Below, one piece after another: positions 16,944-29,428 of a stretch of DNA of 64,000 nucleotides. Both the position numbers and the translations under genes were made by a program. The stretch lies in contig NZ_CP082275.1 in NCBI RefSeq assembly GCF_023746615.1, forward strand, positions 558,001 to 622,000, read 5' to 3'. This stretch comes from Grimontia kaedaensis. GTDB lineage: Bacteria > Pseudomonadota > Gammaproteobacteria > Enterobacterales > Vibrionaceae. How positions within the stretch are numbered: the first letter of the stretch is position 1; each line of letters begins with the position of its first letter. A model generated the notes under the pieces. That model saw nothing but the letters and a program-made list of their open reading frames with translations. It did no database searches and was not told the origin of the DNA.

Positions 16944-16970
16944 GTCTCATTGAGAATCAAAAAGTTCGTT

Positions 16971-17948
16971 ATGGCACAGCAGTTAGAGTTAAACAGCACA
17001 GTAAATGAGAATCAACTGGGTCAGCGTCTGGATCAGGCACTGGCAGAGTTGTTTCCGGATTATTCCCGATCACGCATCAAAGAATGGATTCTGGCCGACA
17101 AAGTAAGCGTCGATGGTGAGATCGTCAACAAACCACGTTTGAAAATGATGGGTGGTGAAGCCATCGTCGTTCAGGCAGAAATCGAAGATGAACAGCGTTG
17201 GGAAGCGCAGGACATTCCACTGAACATCGTTTATGAAGATGACGATATTATCGTTATTAATAAACCGCGTGATTTAGTGGTACACCCTGGTGCCGGTTGC
17301 CCTGACGGTACCGTATTGAACGGTCTGCTTTTCCATTACCCTGATATCGCTGAAGTACCGCGTGCGGGTATCGTGCACCGTCTGGATAAAGATACCACCG
17401 GCTTGATGGTGGTAGCGAAAAATATCCCGACCCAAACACGTTTGGTTCGCGCACTGCAAAAGCGTAAGAAGTTCACCCGTGAGTACGAAGCGATTGCACT
17501 TGGTAACATGACCGGCGGTGGCATGATTGAAAAGCCAATCGGCCGTCATTCTACCAAACGCACACACATGGCTGTTCAGGAGCTCGGTAAACCAGCAATT
17601 ACACATTACCGTGTGGTTGAGCATTTCCGTGCACACACCCGCCTGCGTCTTCGTCTGGAAACCGGCCGTACGCACCAGATCCGTGTTCACATGGCATACC
17701 TGAACCACCCTCTGGTGGGTGATCAGTTATATGGTGGTCGTCCGCGTCCGCCACGCAATGCGGGAGATGAGCTGATCCAGACGTTGCGTCAGTTTGACCG
17801 TCAGGCACTTCATGCTGTCATGTTGCGTATTGAACACCCTACCACCAAAGAAATGATGGAATGGCACGCACCAATCCCAGATGACATGGTGAAACTGACT
17901 GAAGTACTGCGTGCAGACACCTTAGAGCACGGAGACGAGGACTACTGA
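16971..17948 (+). CDS. rluD: 23S rRNA pseudouridine(1911/1915/1917) synthase RluD
   Basis: Makes pseudouridines in helix 69 of 23S rRNA. 325 residues: N-terminal S4 RNA-binding domain (about 16-75) and RluA-family catalytic domain with HRLDKDTTG at 136-144, the catalytic Asp being 139, the same number as in E. coli. I chose ATG 16971 because it gives the family N terminus (MAQQLELN); the in-frame start further upstream would translate the palindromic element. Its stop is 2 bp before pgeF. Confidence 0.97.
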   Translation: MAQQLELNSTVNENQLGQRLDQALAELFPDYSRSRIKEWILADKVSVDGEIVNKPRLKMMGGEAIVVQAEIEDEQRWEAQDIPLNIVYEDDDIIVINKPRDLVVHPGAGCPDGTVLNGLLFHYPDIAEVPRAGIVHRLDKDTTGLMVVAKNIPTQTRLVRALQKRKKFTREYEAIALGNMTGGGMIEKPIGRHSTKRTHMAVQELGKPAITHYRVVEHFRAHTRLRLRLETGRTHQIRVHMAYLNHPLVGDQLYGGRPRPPRNAGDELIQTLRQFDRQALHAVMLRIEHPTTKEMMEWHAPIPDDMVKLTEVLRADTLEHGDEDY

Positions 17949-17950
17949 TC

Positions 17951-18688
17951 ATGGATTGGATCACGCCAGACTGGCCCGCGCCTTCAAGGATTAAAGCTGT
18001 GAGCACCACCCGCCAAGGTGGTGTCAGCCCTGTTCCTTTTGATAGCCTGAACTTAGGCGATCACGTGGGCGATGACAGTGATTTCGTGGTGAAAAACCGC
18101 CAAACACTGGCAGAAGCGATGTCGATGCCGACATCTCCAGCCTGGCTGAATCAAGTTCATGGTACAGAAGTCGTGACTTTGCCTTTGGCTGTTGATGAGG
18201 TGCCGGATGCCGATGCCGCCTTTACGGAAGCTCAAGGGCAGGTGTGTGTGGTAATGACTGCAGATTGTCTGCCTGTGCTTTTTTGTAACGAAGAGGGGAC
18301 ACAGGTGGGCGCGGCACATGCAGGCTGGCGTGGTTTGGTCAACGGTGTGCTGGAACAAACACTCAGTCAGTTTGATGAACCAAGTAAAGTGATGGCATGG
18401 CTTGGCCCTGCCATCGGCCCTGACGCTTTTGAAGTGGGTAGTGAAGTGCGTGAGCAATTTATGGCGCACGATGCAGCCGCTGAAAAAGCGTTCAAGCCAC
18501 ACAACGATCGTTGGTTGGCAGATATCTACCTTTTGGCAAGGCAGCGACTCCAATCCGCAGGTGTGACCCAGATTTATGGCGGAGAACACTGCACAGTCTC
18601 TGATCCGGAAACCTTCTTCTCCTACCGTGGAGAAAAGCGTACAGGCCGTCAGGCCAGCTGTATCTGGATCGGTACAGAACGCGATTAA
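17951..18688 (+). CDS. pgeF: Laccase-domain (DUF152) purine nucleosidase / peptidoglycan editing factor PgeF (YfiH)
   Basis: 245 residues, YfiH/YlmD/LACC1 family. Metal-site motifs are visible: VHG near residue 57, TADCLPVLF (about 98-106) and AAHAGWRGLVNG (about 117-128). Family members act as purine nucleoside phosphorylases/adenosine deaminases; in E. coli the gene was also shown to keep wrong amino acids out of peptidoglycan. Two bp after rluD, so co-transcribed; followed by clpB. Confidence 0.92.
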   Translation: MDWITPDWPAPSRIKAVSTTRQGGVSPVPFDSLNLGDHVGDDSDFVVKNRQTLAEAMSMPTSPAWLNQVHGTEVVTLPLAVDEVPDADAAFTEAQGQVCVVMTADCLPVLFCNEEGTQVGAAHAGWRGLVNGVLEQTLSQFDEPSKVMAWLGPAIGPDAFEVGSEVREQFMAHDAAAEKAFKPHNDRWLADIYLLARQRLQSAGVTQIYGGEHCTVSDPETFFSYRGEKRTGRQASCIWIGTERD

Positions 18689-18716
18689 CCAAATCGACAA
18701 AATTTTCGCCACTCAA

Positions 18717-18745
18717 CTTGAAATCAGCCGTAGCCGCTCCCATTT
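18717..18745 (+). promoter_or_regulatory. Sigma-32 (heat shock) promoter of clpB
   Basis: CTTGAAA (18717-18723), a 13-base spacer and CTCCCATTT (18737-18745) match the RpoH consensus CTTGAAA-N13..15-CCCCATNT closely, 53 bp upstream of the clpB start. Confidence 0.85.
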
Positions 18746-18797
18746 TTTCGTTAAGCAACATCAAAGCTATTATCGAAATTATTAAAGGGGGGAGGCT

Positions 18798-21371
18798 ATG
18801 CGCCTTGACCGATTTACCAGCAAATTCCAATTAGCCATCTCTGACGCTCAGTCACTGGCTTTAGGGCGCGATCATCAGTATATCGAGCCCGTGCACTTGA
18901 TGGTGTCTCTCCTCAATCAGGACAGCAGCACCATCCGTCCTCTGATGACGCTCCTGAATGTGGATCTGACTCAACTACGCTCCAGTCTGAGTGAACTGCT
19001 CGACAAGCTGCCGAAAGTGACTGGTACTGGCGGCGATGTCCAGCTCTCGCACAGCATGGGCATGCTTTTCAATATGTGTGACAAGCTGTCCCAGAAGCGA
19101 AAAGATAAATACATCTCCTCTGAGCTTTTTATCCTGGCTGCCGTTGAAGACAAAGGTGCTTTGGGTGAATTGCTCAGAAGCCTTGGCCTGACAACCAAGA
19201 AAGTGGAAGACGCGATTGATAAAGTGCGCGGCGGTCAGGCTATCAATGATCCTAACGCGGAAGAAGCGCGCCAGGCGTTGGAAAAGTTCACCATTGACCT
19301 GACTGAAAAAGCCGAGCAGGGCAAGCTCGACCCGGTGATTGGCCGTGACGAAGAAATTCGCCGCACCGTGCAAGTGCTACAACGCCGTACCAAGAACAAC
19401 CCAGTAATCATTGGTGAACCAGGCGTGGGTAAAACCGCCATTGTTGAAGGTCTGGCACAGCGTATCGTCAACGGTGAGGTACCTGAAGGGCTTCGCAACA
19501 AACGTGTGCTTTCTCTCGACATGGGCTCGCTCGTTGCTGGTGCGAAATATCGTGGTGAATTCGAAGAGCGCCTGAAGTCAGTTCTCAATGAACTGGCGAA
19601 AGAAGAAGGTAACGTCATTCTCTTTATCGACGAAATCCACACCATGGTGGGAGCAGGTAAAGCAGAAGGTGCGATGGATGCGGGTAACATGCTTAAGCCT
19701 GCATTGGCGCGTGGCGAACTTCATTGCGTTGGTGCAACCACATTAGATGAATACCGTCAGTATGTGGAAAAAGATGCGGCACTTGAGCGTCGTTTCCAGA
19801 AAGTGCTGGTGGATGAGCCAACGGTTGAAGACACCGTCGCTATTTTGCGTGGTCTTAAAGAGCGTTACGAGCTTCACCATGCGGTAGAAATTACTGACCC
19901 GGCGATCGTTGCTGCTGCGAGTCTCTCTCATCGCTATATCTCGGATAGACAACTGCCGGATAAAGCTATTGACCTGATTGATGAAGCGGCGTCGAGCATT
20001 CGTATGCAAATAGACTCAAAACCTGAACAGCTTGATCGATTAGAGCGTCGCTTAATCCAGCTCAAGATTGAGCAACAGGCATTGGCTAAAGAAAACGATG
20101 ACGCAAGTAAGAAGCGTCTTGAATCCTTGCAAAGTGAAATTGACGAGAAAGAGCGTGACTATGCTGAGCTGGAAGAAGTGTGGAATGCAGAGAAAGCAGC
20201 GCTTTCCGGCACGCAACACATCAAGAGTGCGTTAGAGCAGGCACGCACGGATTTAGACATTGCACGTCGTGCAGGTGACCTTAACCGCATGTCTGAATTG
20301 CAGTATGGTCGTATTCCTGAACTGGAAAAGCAGCTCGATCTGGCTAGTCAGGCGGAAATGCAGGAAATGACTTTGCTTAAAAACCGAGTGACTGACGCTG
20401 AGATTGCAGAAGTACTATCCCGTCAAACCGGTATACCTGTCGCCAAGATGCTGGAAGGCGAGAAAGAAAAGCTACTTCAGATGGAAGATGAGCTTCATGG
20501 TCGGGTGATTGGTCAATCAGAGGCTGTCACCTCGGTGGCAAACGCTATTCGTCGTAGTCGTGCAGGCCTTGCTGATCCGAATCGCCCGATTGGCTCGTTT
20601 CTGTTCCTTGGTCCAACAGGTGTGGGTAAAACAGAACTGTGTAAATCACTGGCAGAGTTTCTCTTTGACAGCAGCGACGCCATGGTGCGTATCGACATGT
20701 CAGAGTTTATGGAGAAACATTCAGTAGCTAGACTGGTGGGTGCACCTCCTGGCTATGTGGGATATGAAGAAGGCGGTTATCTGACAGAAGCAGTTCGCCG
20801 TCGTCCTTATTCTGTCATTCTATTGGATGAAGTAGAGAAGGCGCACCCTGATGTCTTCAATCTTCTTCTACAGGTGTTGGATGATGGCCGTCTGACAGAT
20901 GGTCAGGGTCGTACCGTTGATTTTCGCAATGCTGTGGTGATTATGACCTCTAACCTGGGTTCTGATCGCATTCAGGAACATTTTGGTGAACTGGATTACA
21001 ATGGCATCAAAGCCATGGTGATGGATGTGGTGGGCAAACATTTCCGCCCAGAGTTCATTAACCGAGTCGATGAGTCAGTGGTCTTCCATCCATTGGGTCA
21101 GGAGCACATCAAGTCTATCGCCGGTATCCAGCTTGAGCATTTGGCAAAACGTATGGCTGAGCGTGACCTGAAGTTGGAAGTCACCGACGAGGCACTAACG
21201 CTTATCGCTGATGCGGGATTTGACCCAGTGTATGGTGCTCGCCCACTTAAGCGCGCCATTCAGCAAAGTGTCGAGAACCCATTGGCACAATCTATTCTTC
21301 GCGGAGAAGTGAAACCAGGCTTGCCGGTGAAACTGATTGTCGAAGACGAGCAAATAAAAGCTGTGCAATAA
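18798..21371 (+). CDS. clpB: ATP-dependent disaggregase ClpB
   Basis: Hexameric AAA+ chaperone that, with DnaK, resolubilises protein aggregates after heat shock. 857 residues, full length. N domain (1-145), first AAA domain with GEPGVGKTA (about 205-213), coiled-coil middle domain (about 410-525) which distinguishes ClpB from ClpA, second AAA domain with GPTGVGKTE (about 605-613). A very strong AAGGGGGGAGG ribosome binding site precedes the start, and a sigma-32 promoter lies upstream. A terminator follows. Confidence 0.98.
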   Translation: MRLDRFTSKFQLAISDAQSLALGRDHQYIEPVHLMVSLLNQDSSTIRPLMTLLNVDLTQLRSSLSELLDKLPKVTGTGGDVQLSHSMGMLFNMCDKLSQKRKDKYISSELFILAAVEDKGALGELLRSLGLTTKKVEDAIDKVRGGQAINDPNAEEARQALEKFTIDLTEKAEQGKLDPVIGRDEEIRRTVQVLQRRTKNNPVIIGEPGVGKTAIVEGLAQRIVNGEVPEGLRNKRVLSLDMGSLVAGAKYRGEFEERLKSVLNELAKEEGNVILFIDEIHTMVGAGKAEGAMDAGNMLKPALARGELHCVGATTLDEYRQYVEKDAALERRFQKVLVDEPTVEDTVAILRGLKERYELHHAVEITDPAIVAAASLSHRYISDRQLPDKAIDLIDEAASSIRMQIDSKPEQLDRLERRLIQLKIEQQALAKENDDASKKRLESLQSEIDEKERDYAELEEVWNAEKAALSGTQHIKSALEQARTDLDIARRAGDLNRMSELQYGRIPELEKQLDLASQAEMQEMTLLKNRVTDAEIAEVLSRQTGIPVAKMLEGEKEKLLQMEDELHGRVIGQSEAVTSVANAIRRSRAGLADPNRPIGSFLFLGPTGVGKTELCKSLAEFLFDSSDAMVRIDMSEFMEKHSVARLVGAPPGYVGYEEGGYLTEAVRRRPYSVILLDEVEKAHPDVFNLLLQVLDDGRLTDGQGRTVDFRNAVVIMTSNLGSDRIQEHFGELDYNGIKAMVMDVVGKHFRPEFINRVDESVVFHPLGQEHIKSIAGIQLEHLAKRMAERDLKLEVTDEALTLIADAGFDPVYGARPLKRAIQQSVENPLAQSILRGEVKPGLPVKLIVEDEQIKAVQ

Positions 21372-21396
21372 AGACAGGCTTAAAGAGTAAGAACAT

Positions 21397-21425
21397 AAAG
21401 AGGCCCAATAGGCCTCTTTTCTTTT
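21397..21425 (+). terminator. clpB terminator
   Basis: Nine-bp perfect stem (21397-21405 with 21411-21419) and T-rich tail. Confidence 0.9.
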
Positions 21426-21569
21426 ATCTATATCCAGGTGCTTCCCTCGATTTTAAAAGTTACCCACAGCTTTTTGTGGGCTTGATGTGGGTAAAATGTG
21501 TGGAAATAAGCCTTTCGCACAAAAGATACTCAAACGATGACTTTTCTACAAAAAAGTTTAAAAAAGCCC

Positions 21570-21597
21570 TTGCCAGAATTCGAGACCTCCCTATAAT
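21570..21597 (+). promoter_or_regulatory. rRNA operon promoter P1
   Basis: TTGCCA (21570-21575), 16-bp spacer, perfect TATAAT (21592-21597), then a GC-rich discriminator (GCGCCCC) typical of stringently controlled rRNA promoters. An A/T-rich stretch upstream (21545-21566) looks like an UP element. Confidence 0.85.
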
Positions 21598-21759
21598 GCG
21601 CCCCATCGACACGGCAAGCGGCTCCCAATAAGGAAATGCCCACCAAGTCGAAACGCGAAAACCTCATCATCAAAGCATTGAAAAGTGCGGCGAAGAGGTG
21701 AGTCAACAAGGTGTTTTGAGGGTTGCGAAAGCAATGCTGAAAAATCTCAAAATTTCTTC

Positions 21760-21787
21760 TTGACTTCATCGCCCGGCAGCGTAAAAT
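21760..21787 (+). promoter_or_regulatory. rRNA operon promoter P2
   Basis: TTGACT (21760-21765), 16-bp spacer, TAAAAT (21782-21787), preceded by an A-rich tract; 190 bp after P1, in the expected tandem P1-P2 order. Confidence 0.75.
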
Positions 21788-21828
21788 TCGCAGCCCTGAC
21801 GGTGAGAGGCGACGCTTCTTCAAGTCAA

Positions 21829-21842
21829 CGTTCTTTAACAAT
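21829..21842 (+). promoter_or_regulatory. boxA antitermination site in the rRNA leader
   Basis: CGTTCTTTAACAAT is close to the E. coli leader boxA TGCTCTTTAACAAT, where the Nus factors assemble. A second copy occurs in the spacer at 23901-23913. Confidence 0.75.
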
Positions 21843-22020
21843 TTGACCTATGCAATCTGTGTGGGCACTCGTGATTGATAGACAAAAGATTTATCGATGT
21901 TTACTGAGTGACCAAACGAAAACTCTACGGAGTTATCGGCACAGTCAATTCGTTCTGCTCTTTCTTTACTTTGTAGAGAGGGGTTAGAACACAACAGTAT
22001 TTCATCGAGCCAAAAACTTT

Positions 22021-23572
<1,552 letters not shown>

Positions 23573-23639
23573 ACGATACTATTAATGCTAGTGTCCACAC
23601 AGATTGCTACGGTCAAAAAGATAAAGAACATACTTAGAT

Positions 23640-23716
<77 letters not shown>

Positions 23717-23749
23717 ATCGATTCGGTTGGTGGCACTAAGTATCGATGT

Positions 23750-23825
23750 GGGGCTATAGCTCAGCTGGGAGAGCGCTTGATTTGCATTCAAGAGGTCTGC
23801 GGTTCGATCCCGCATAGCTCCACCA
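23750..23825 (+). tRNA. tRNA-Ala (TGC)
   Basis: 76 nt with CCA encoded; acceptor GGGGCTA/TAGCTCC; anticodon TGC in ATTTGCATT. Second spacer tRNA. Confidence 0.98.
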
Positions 23826-24174
23826 CTCTTTAAGCACACTTCTCTAAACAGAGAGTGCTAAGTGTTCTTAAAAAGTGGTTGTTCGCTAGAACACATCACA
23901 TGCTCTTTAAAAATCTGGAAAGCTGACTAAACAAACTCAATGAGTTTGTTTGTAAAAGTTCTCAAATGTTGATTCTTCGGAATTAACACCAAACACATTC
24001 AAGTGTTCTTGGTTTCATCCTTCTTAGGAAGTGATGAACAATATTTGAGTCCGGCGAAATCGTTCATCGCTTTATGTTTCCGCTTTTTAAGAAAAAGCAG
24101 AGGCAAAAAGGGTGAACATGTTCTTATTAGAACGCCTTGGTTGTTTGAGCATACGAAACCTCTTGGGGTTGTAT
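23826..24174 (+). other. tRNA-Ala to 23S spacer with second boxA
   Basis: 349 bp without a gene. TGCTCTTTAAAAA at 23901-23913 is the spacer boxA for antitermination. The remainder forms the 5' flank of the 23S processing stem; short frames here are not genes. Confidence 0.7.
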
Positions 24175-27062
<2,888 letters not shown>

Positions 27063-27189
27063 ACAACACCCAAGGGGTTTTGACGGACTCGAATAAGAAC
27101 GTTGAATGTGTAAGAACGAGAACAAAGACAGTCACTTTCCAAGATTTTGGTTTTTACCTTTTTTAAAAAGGTGAAGACTTAGCAGAATT

Positions 27190-27309
27190 TGCTTGGCGAC
27201 CATAGCGTTATGGACCCACCTGACTCCATGCCGAACTCAGTAGTGAAAGGTAACAGCGCCGATGGTAGTGTGGGGTCTCCCCATGTGAGAGTAGGACATC
27301 GCCAGGCTT
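27190..27309 (+). rRNA. 5S ribosomal RNA
   Basis: 120-base 5S gene beginning TGCTTGGCGACC and ending CGCCAGGCTT; the terminal helix pairs. It lies 127 bp after 23S. Confidence 0.97.
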
Positions 27310-27322
27310 CCAATTTAAGTGT

Positions 27323-27399
27323 GGAGCGGTAGTTCAGTTGGTTAGAATACCGGCCTGTCACGCCGGGGGTCGCGGGTTCGAGTCCCGTCCGCTCCGCCA
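27323..27399 (+). tRNA. tRNA-Asp (GTC)
   Basis: 77 nt with CCA encoded; acceptor GGAGCGG/CCGCTCC; anticodon GTC in CCTGTCACG. It is the distal tRNA of the rRNA operon, 13 bp after 5S. Confidence 0.98.
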
Positions 27400-27409
27400 C
27401 TTCTTAAAG

Positions 27410-27438
27410 AAACCTCAGCCGAAATGCTGAGGTTTTTT
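27410..27438 (+). terminator. First rRNA operon terminator
   Basis: Ten-bp stem (27410-27419 with 27426-27435) and a T-run, right after tRNA-Asp. Confidence 0.92.
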
Positions 27439-27502
27439 GCTATATGCGCCCCCAGAAAAGTGCTTTGCACCTTGGGTCGCGGCACTGGACGCGCGCAACT
27501 AG

Positions 27503-27549
27503 GCGTCGCCGTTGAGTCCCACTGGTGCTCCAGCCCGGCCGTTCCGCTA
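27503..27549 (+). pseudogene. Possible decayed tRNA-Asp 3' remnant
   Basis: GCGTCGCCGTTGAGTCCC (27503-27520) resembles the T-arm of the intact tRNA-Asp (GGTCGCGGGTTCGAGTCCC), and CCGTTCCGCTAC (27539-27550) resembles its acceptor end CCGCTCCGCCAC; an 18-base insertion separates them. It stands exactly where a second tRNA-Asp would, before a second copy of the terminator. The likeness is short and could be chance. Confidence 0.45.
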
Positions 27550-27559
27550 CTTCTTAAAG

Positions 27560-27588
27560 AAACCTCAGCAGAAATGCTGAGGTTTTTT
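27560..27588 (+). terminator. Second, duplicated rRNA operon terminator
   Basis: Same hairpin and T-run as at 27410, exactly 150 bp downstream; the surrounding 48 bases (27400-27447 and 27550-27597) differ at only two positions. Confidence 0.9.
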
Positions 27589-27598
27589 GCTATTTGCG

Positions 27599-27828
27599 AT
27601 CCAGAATAATTCTGCTCACTTTGAGCTGCCGTGCCAGAAGTAAGTACCACTTACTGTGCGCGACTAGAAGATCCTTTTTGCTGCTCATCCTCATCCTCAT
27701 CCTCAGATTCGCTTCTTTGTGGTTTGAGTCTTCTTTAAAGGATGATCATGAATTCGTGATTCAACTGGGCAGGTTGCTGTAGGTGTTGATTGTCGAAGGA
27801 CAGGTAGGAAGATGACTCGATACTATTT
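27599..27828. other. Intergenic region with short hexamer repeat
   Basis: 230 bp between the rRNA operon and the MATE gene. It holds about three and a half tandem TCATCC units (27685-27705) and no gene I can support. Confidence 0.6.
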
Positions 27829-27856
27829 AAAGCCCTGCTGGTTCAGCAGGGCTTTG
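27829..27856. terminator. Bidirectional terminator between rRNA operon and MATE gene
   Basis: Ten-bp perfect stem (27831-27840 with 27844-27853), with A-rich left flank and T on the right; sits 5 bp beyond the MATE stop. Confidence 0.85.
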
Positions 27857-27860
27857 TCGT

Positions 27861-29222
27861 TTAAGCGCTATTGGTTGCTAGAGGCCTTTTTATACTTATG
27901 TGCTTTTGCTGCCTGATAAACAGAGCGCAGGCAATGAGGAGGGTAAAGAATTCGGCGAGAGGAAGCGCAGTAATGAAGTGCTGATCTTTAAAGAAAATAA
28001 CCAAACCGAAGATCAGTGAAACAGGCAGTACCAATCCTCGACTCAACGCGATGGCTGCTGATTGTTTTGGCAGTTGCATTGCGGTGAAGTAAGCGGAAAT
28101 AAGAACGTTAATTCCGCTTAGCATCAGACATGGCCAAATGATGGCGATGTAACTGAGAGCGTGTGAAGATGCTTTCTCATCCAAATCTGTCAGGAAAAGC
28201 TCGGTAACTGTATCGGGCTTTACGAGGCAAAGATAAACCAAGGCACTGCTAATAAACACAATGGTGGTTGCAGCGAGTGCCATGAAGCGATTGATACGAT
28301 GTAGGTTACCCGCCCCTTTGTTTTGACTGACTAAAATATGGATAGCATCGACCACGCCGTAGAACATCATCATGCTGACGAACAAAATGTAGTTAGCAAT
28401 TGAAAACCCCGCCACTGCTTCCTGACCGCCATTTTTCATCAGTAACCAATGTACGGTGAAGATAACGATACCTACGGAAATTTCATTGATGAATTCCGAG
28501 GCGCCGTTGATAAGCGCGCTCACAAACTTCCTTATCTCTAATCCTGCCTTAGAGAGCGACAAGGTTCTCGAAGGTTTTGCGAAATAGAAAATAAGTACCG
28601 AAAGCTGAAGTAGCTGTGCAAAGGTTGTTGCCCACGCTGCCCACTCTATCCCAAGTCCCAGCACTCCCAGGAAAACGTAATCAAGAGTAATGTTGGTCGC
28701 TGCGCCTAACATAAGCGCGGCGGTTGCGAGCATTGGGAACCCATCAGCGCGTACAAAGTAATAGAGGACCATGGTGGTCAGCTGGACAATCATACAGACG
28801 GTGAGAACACTGAAATAGCGCTCCATGAGCGGATGAAGTGAAACTGGGGCGCCTAGAAAGTAAAAGAGTTCTGTGCTGAAGATGGAGCTGATAATAGCCA
28901 TCGACGCGCTGAACCCTAATGCGCCTAACATTGACTGCGTGAAGGCTGCATTGGCTTTATCAAGTTCGTCCTTGCCTATATGTTCCCCAGCTTGAACAGT
29001 CCCGCCAATTGCAATCATCAAAGACACGGCGAAAACAAACGTGATGTAAGGAATGAGTAGGTTGATGGCCGCTAGCGCGTCAGCACCCAGAAATCTGCCG
29101 ACAAACATCCCATCAACAATGCTTGCACTGGATATAGCAACGAGGCCAATAAATGAGGGAATGGCGAAATAGAAGAAGGTCGAGACTATCGGTGCGTCCA
29201 ACACACGGTTCTTGGAAGTCAT
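27861..29222 (-). CDS. MATE-family efflux transporter, probable siderophore exporter
   Basis: Multidrug-and-toxin-extrusion type antiporter, 453 residues from the chosen start, with about twelve membrane segments in two halves. The N terminus after the start (PIVSTFFYFAIPSFIGLVA, then DGMFVGRFLG) is typical of MATE proteins. It is divergent from the asb-like siderophore operon and shares a Fur-box-like site with it, so export of the siderophore is the most likely job. Start is uncertain: ATG 29222 matches the family N terminus; ATG 29276 has a G-rich site upstream and would add 18 residues; the longest frame (29363) would run through the Fur site and is unlikely. Confidence 0.85.
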   Translation of the reverse strand: MTSKNRVLDAPIVSTFFYFAIPSFIGLVAISSASIVDGMFVGRFLGADALAAINLLIPYITFVFAVSLMIAIGGTVQAGEHIGKDELDKANAAFTQSMLGALGFSASMAIISSIFSTELFYFLGAPVSLHPLMERYFSVLTVCMIVQLTTMVLYYFVRADGFPMLATAALMLGAATNITLDYVFLGVLGLGIEWAAWATTFAQLLQLSVLIFYFAKPSRTLSLSKAGLEIRKFVSALINGASEFINEISVGIVIFTVHWLLMKNGGQEAVAGFSIANYILFVSMMMFYGVVDAIHILVSQNKGAGNLHRINRFMALAATTIVFISSALVYLCLVKPDTVTELFLTDLDEKASSHALSYIAIIWPCLMLSGINVLISAYFTAMQLPKQSAAIALSRGLVLPVSLIFGLVIFFKDQHFITALPLAEFFTLLIACALFIRQQKHISIKRPLATNSA

Positions 29223-29347
29223 AATCTTTGTGTAGAGAGAATAATGGACGGTCATGATGCGTGAAGAGGATGCCATCTTCACCTGCGTTAAAGGTGATAT
29301 GGGACTTACCTTATGACGTGTTGTAACAATGGTAACTTTTAGTGTAA

Positions 29348-29362
29348 TGAGAATTAATATCA
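29348..29362. promoter_or_regulatory. Fur-box-like operator between MATE and asbA
   Basis: TGAGAATTAATATCA matches the 7-1-7 Fur consensus TGATAATNATTATCA at 12 of 14 defined positions. It lies in the divergent region and could repress both transcription units when iron is plentiful. Confidence 0.75.
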
Positions 29363-29428
29363 ATTAGGATCCGTCGCCTTATCAGATTAAACGCCATTTA
29401 GGCGCGCTTGGTATAAGGCGAGGGAAAC

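Noticed and set aside
27681..27710. TCATCC hexamer repeats as possible CRISPR or phase-variable tract
   Set aside because: Too few units, no spacers, and not inside or in front of a gene.
29223..29363. N-terminal extension of the MATE transporter from the longest frame
   Set aside because: It would place the Fur-box-like operator inside the coding region and is not typical of MATE proteins.
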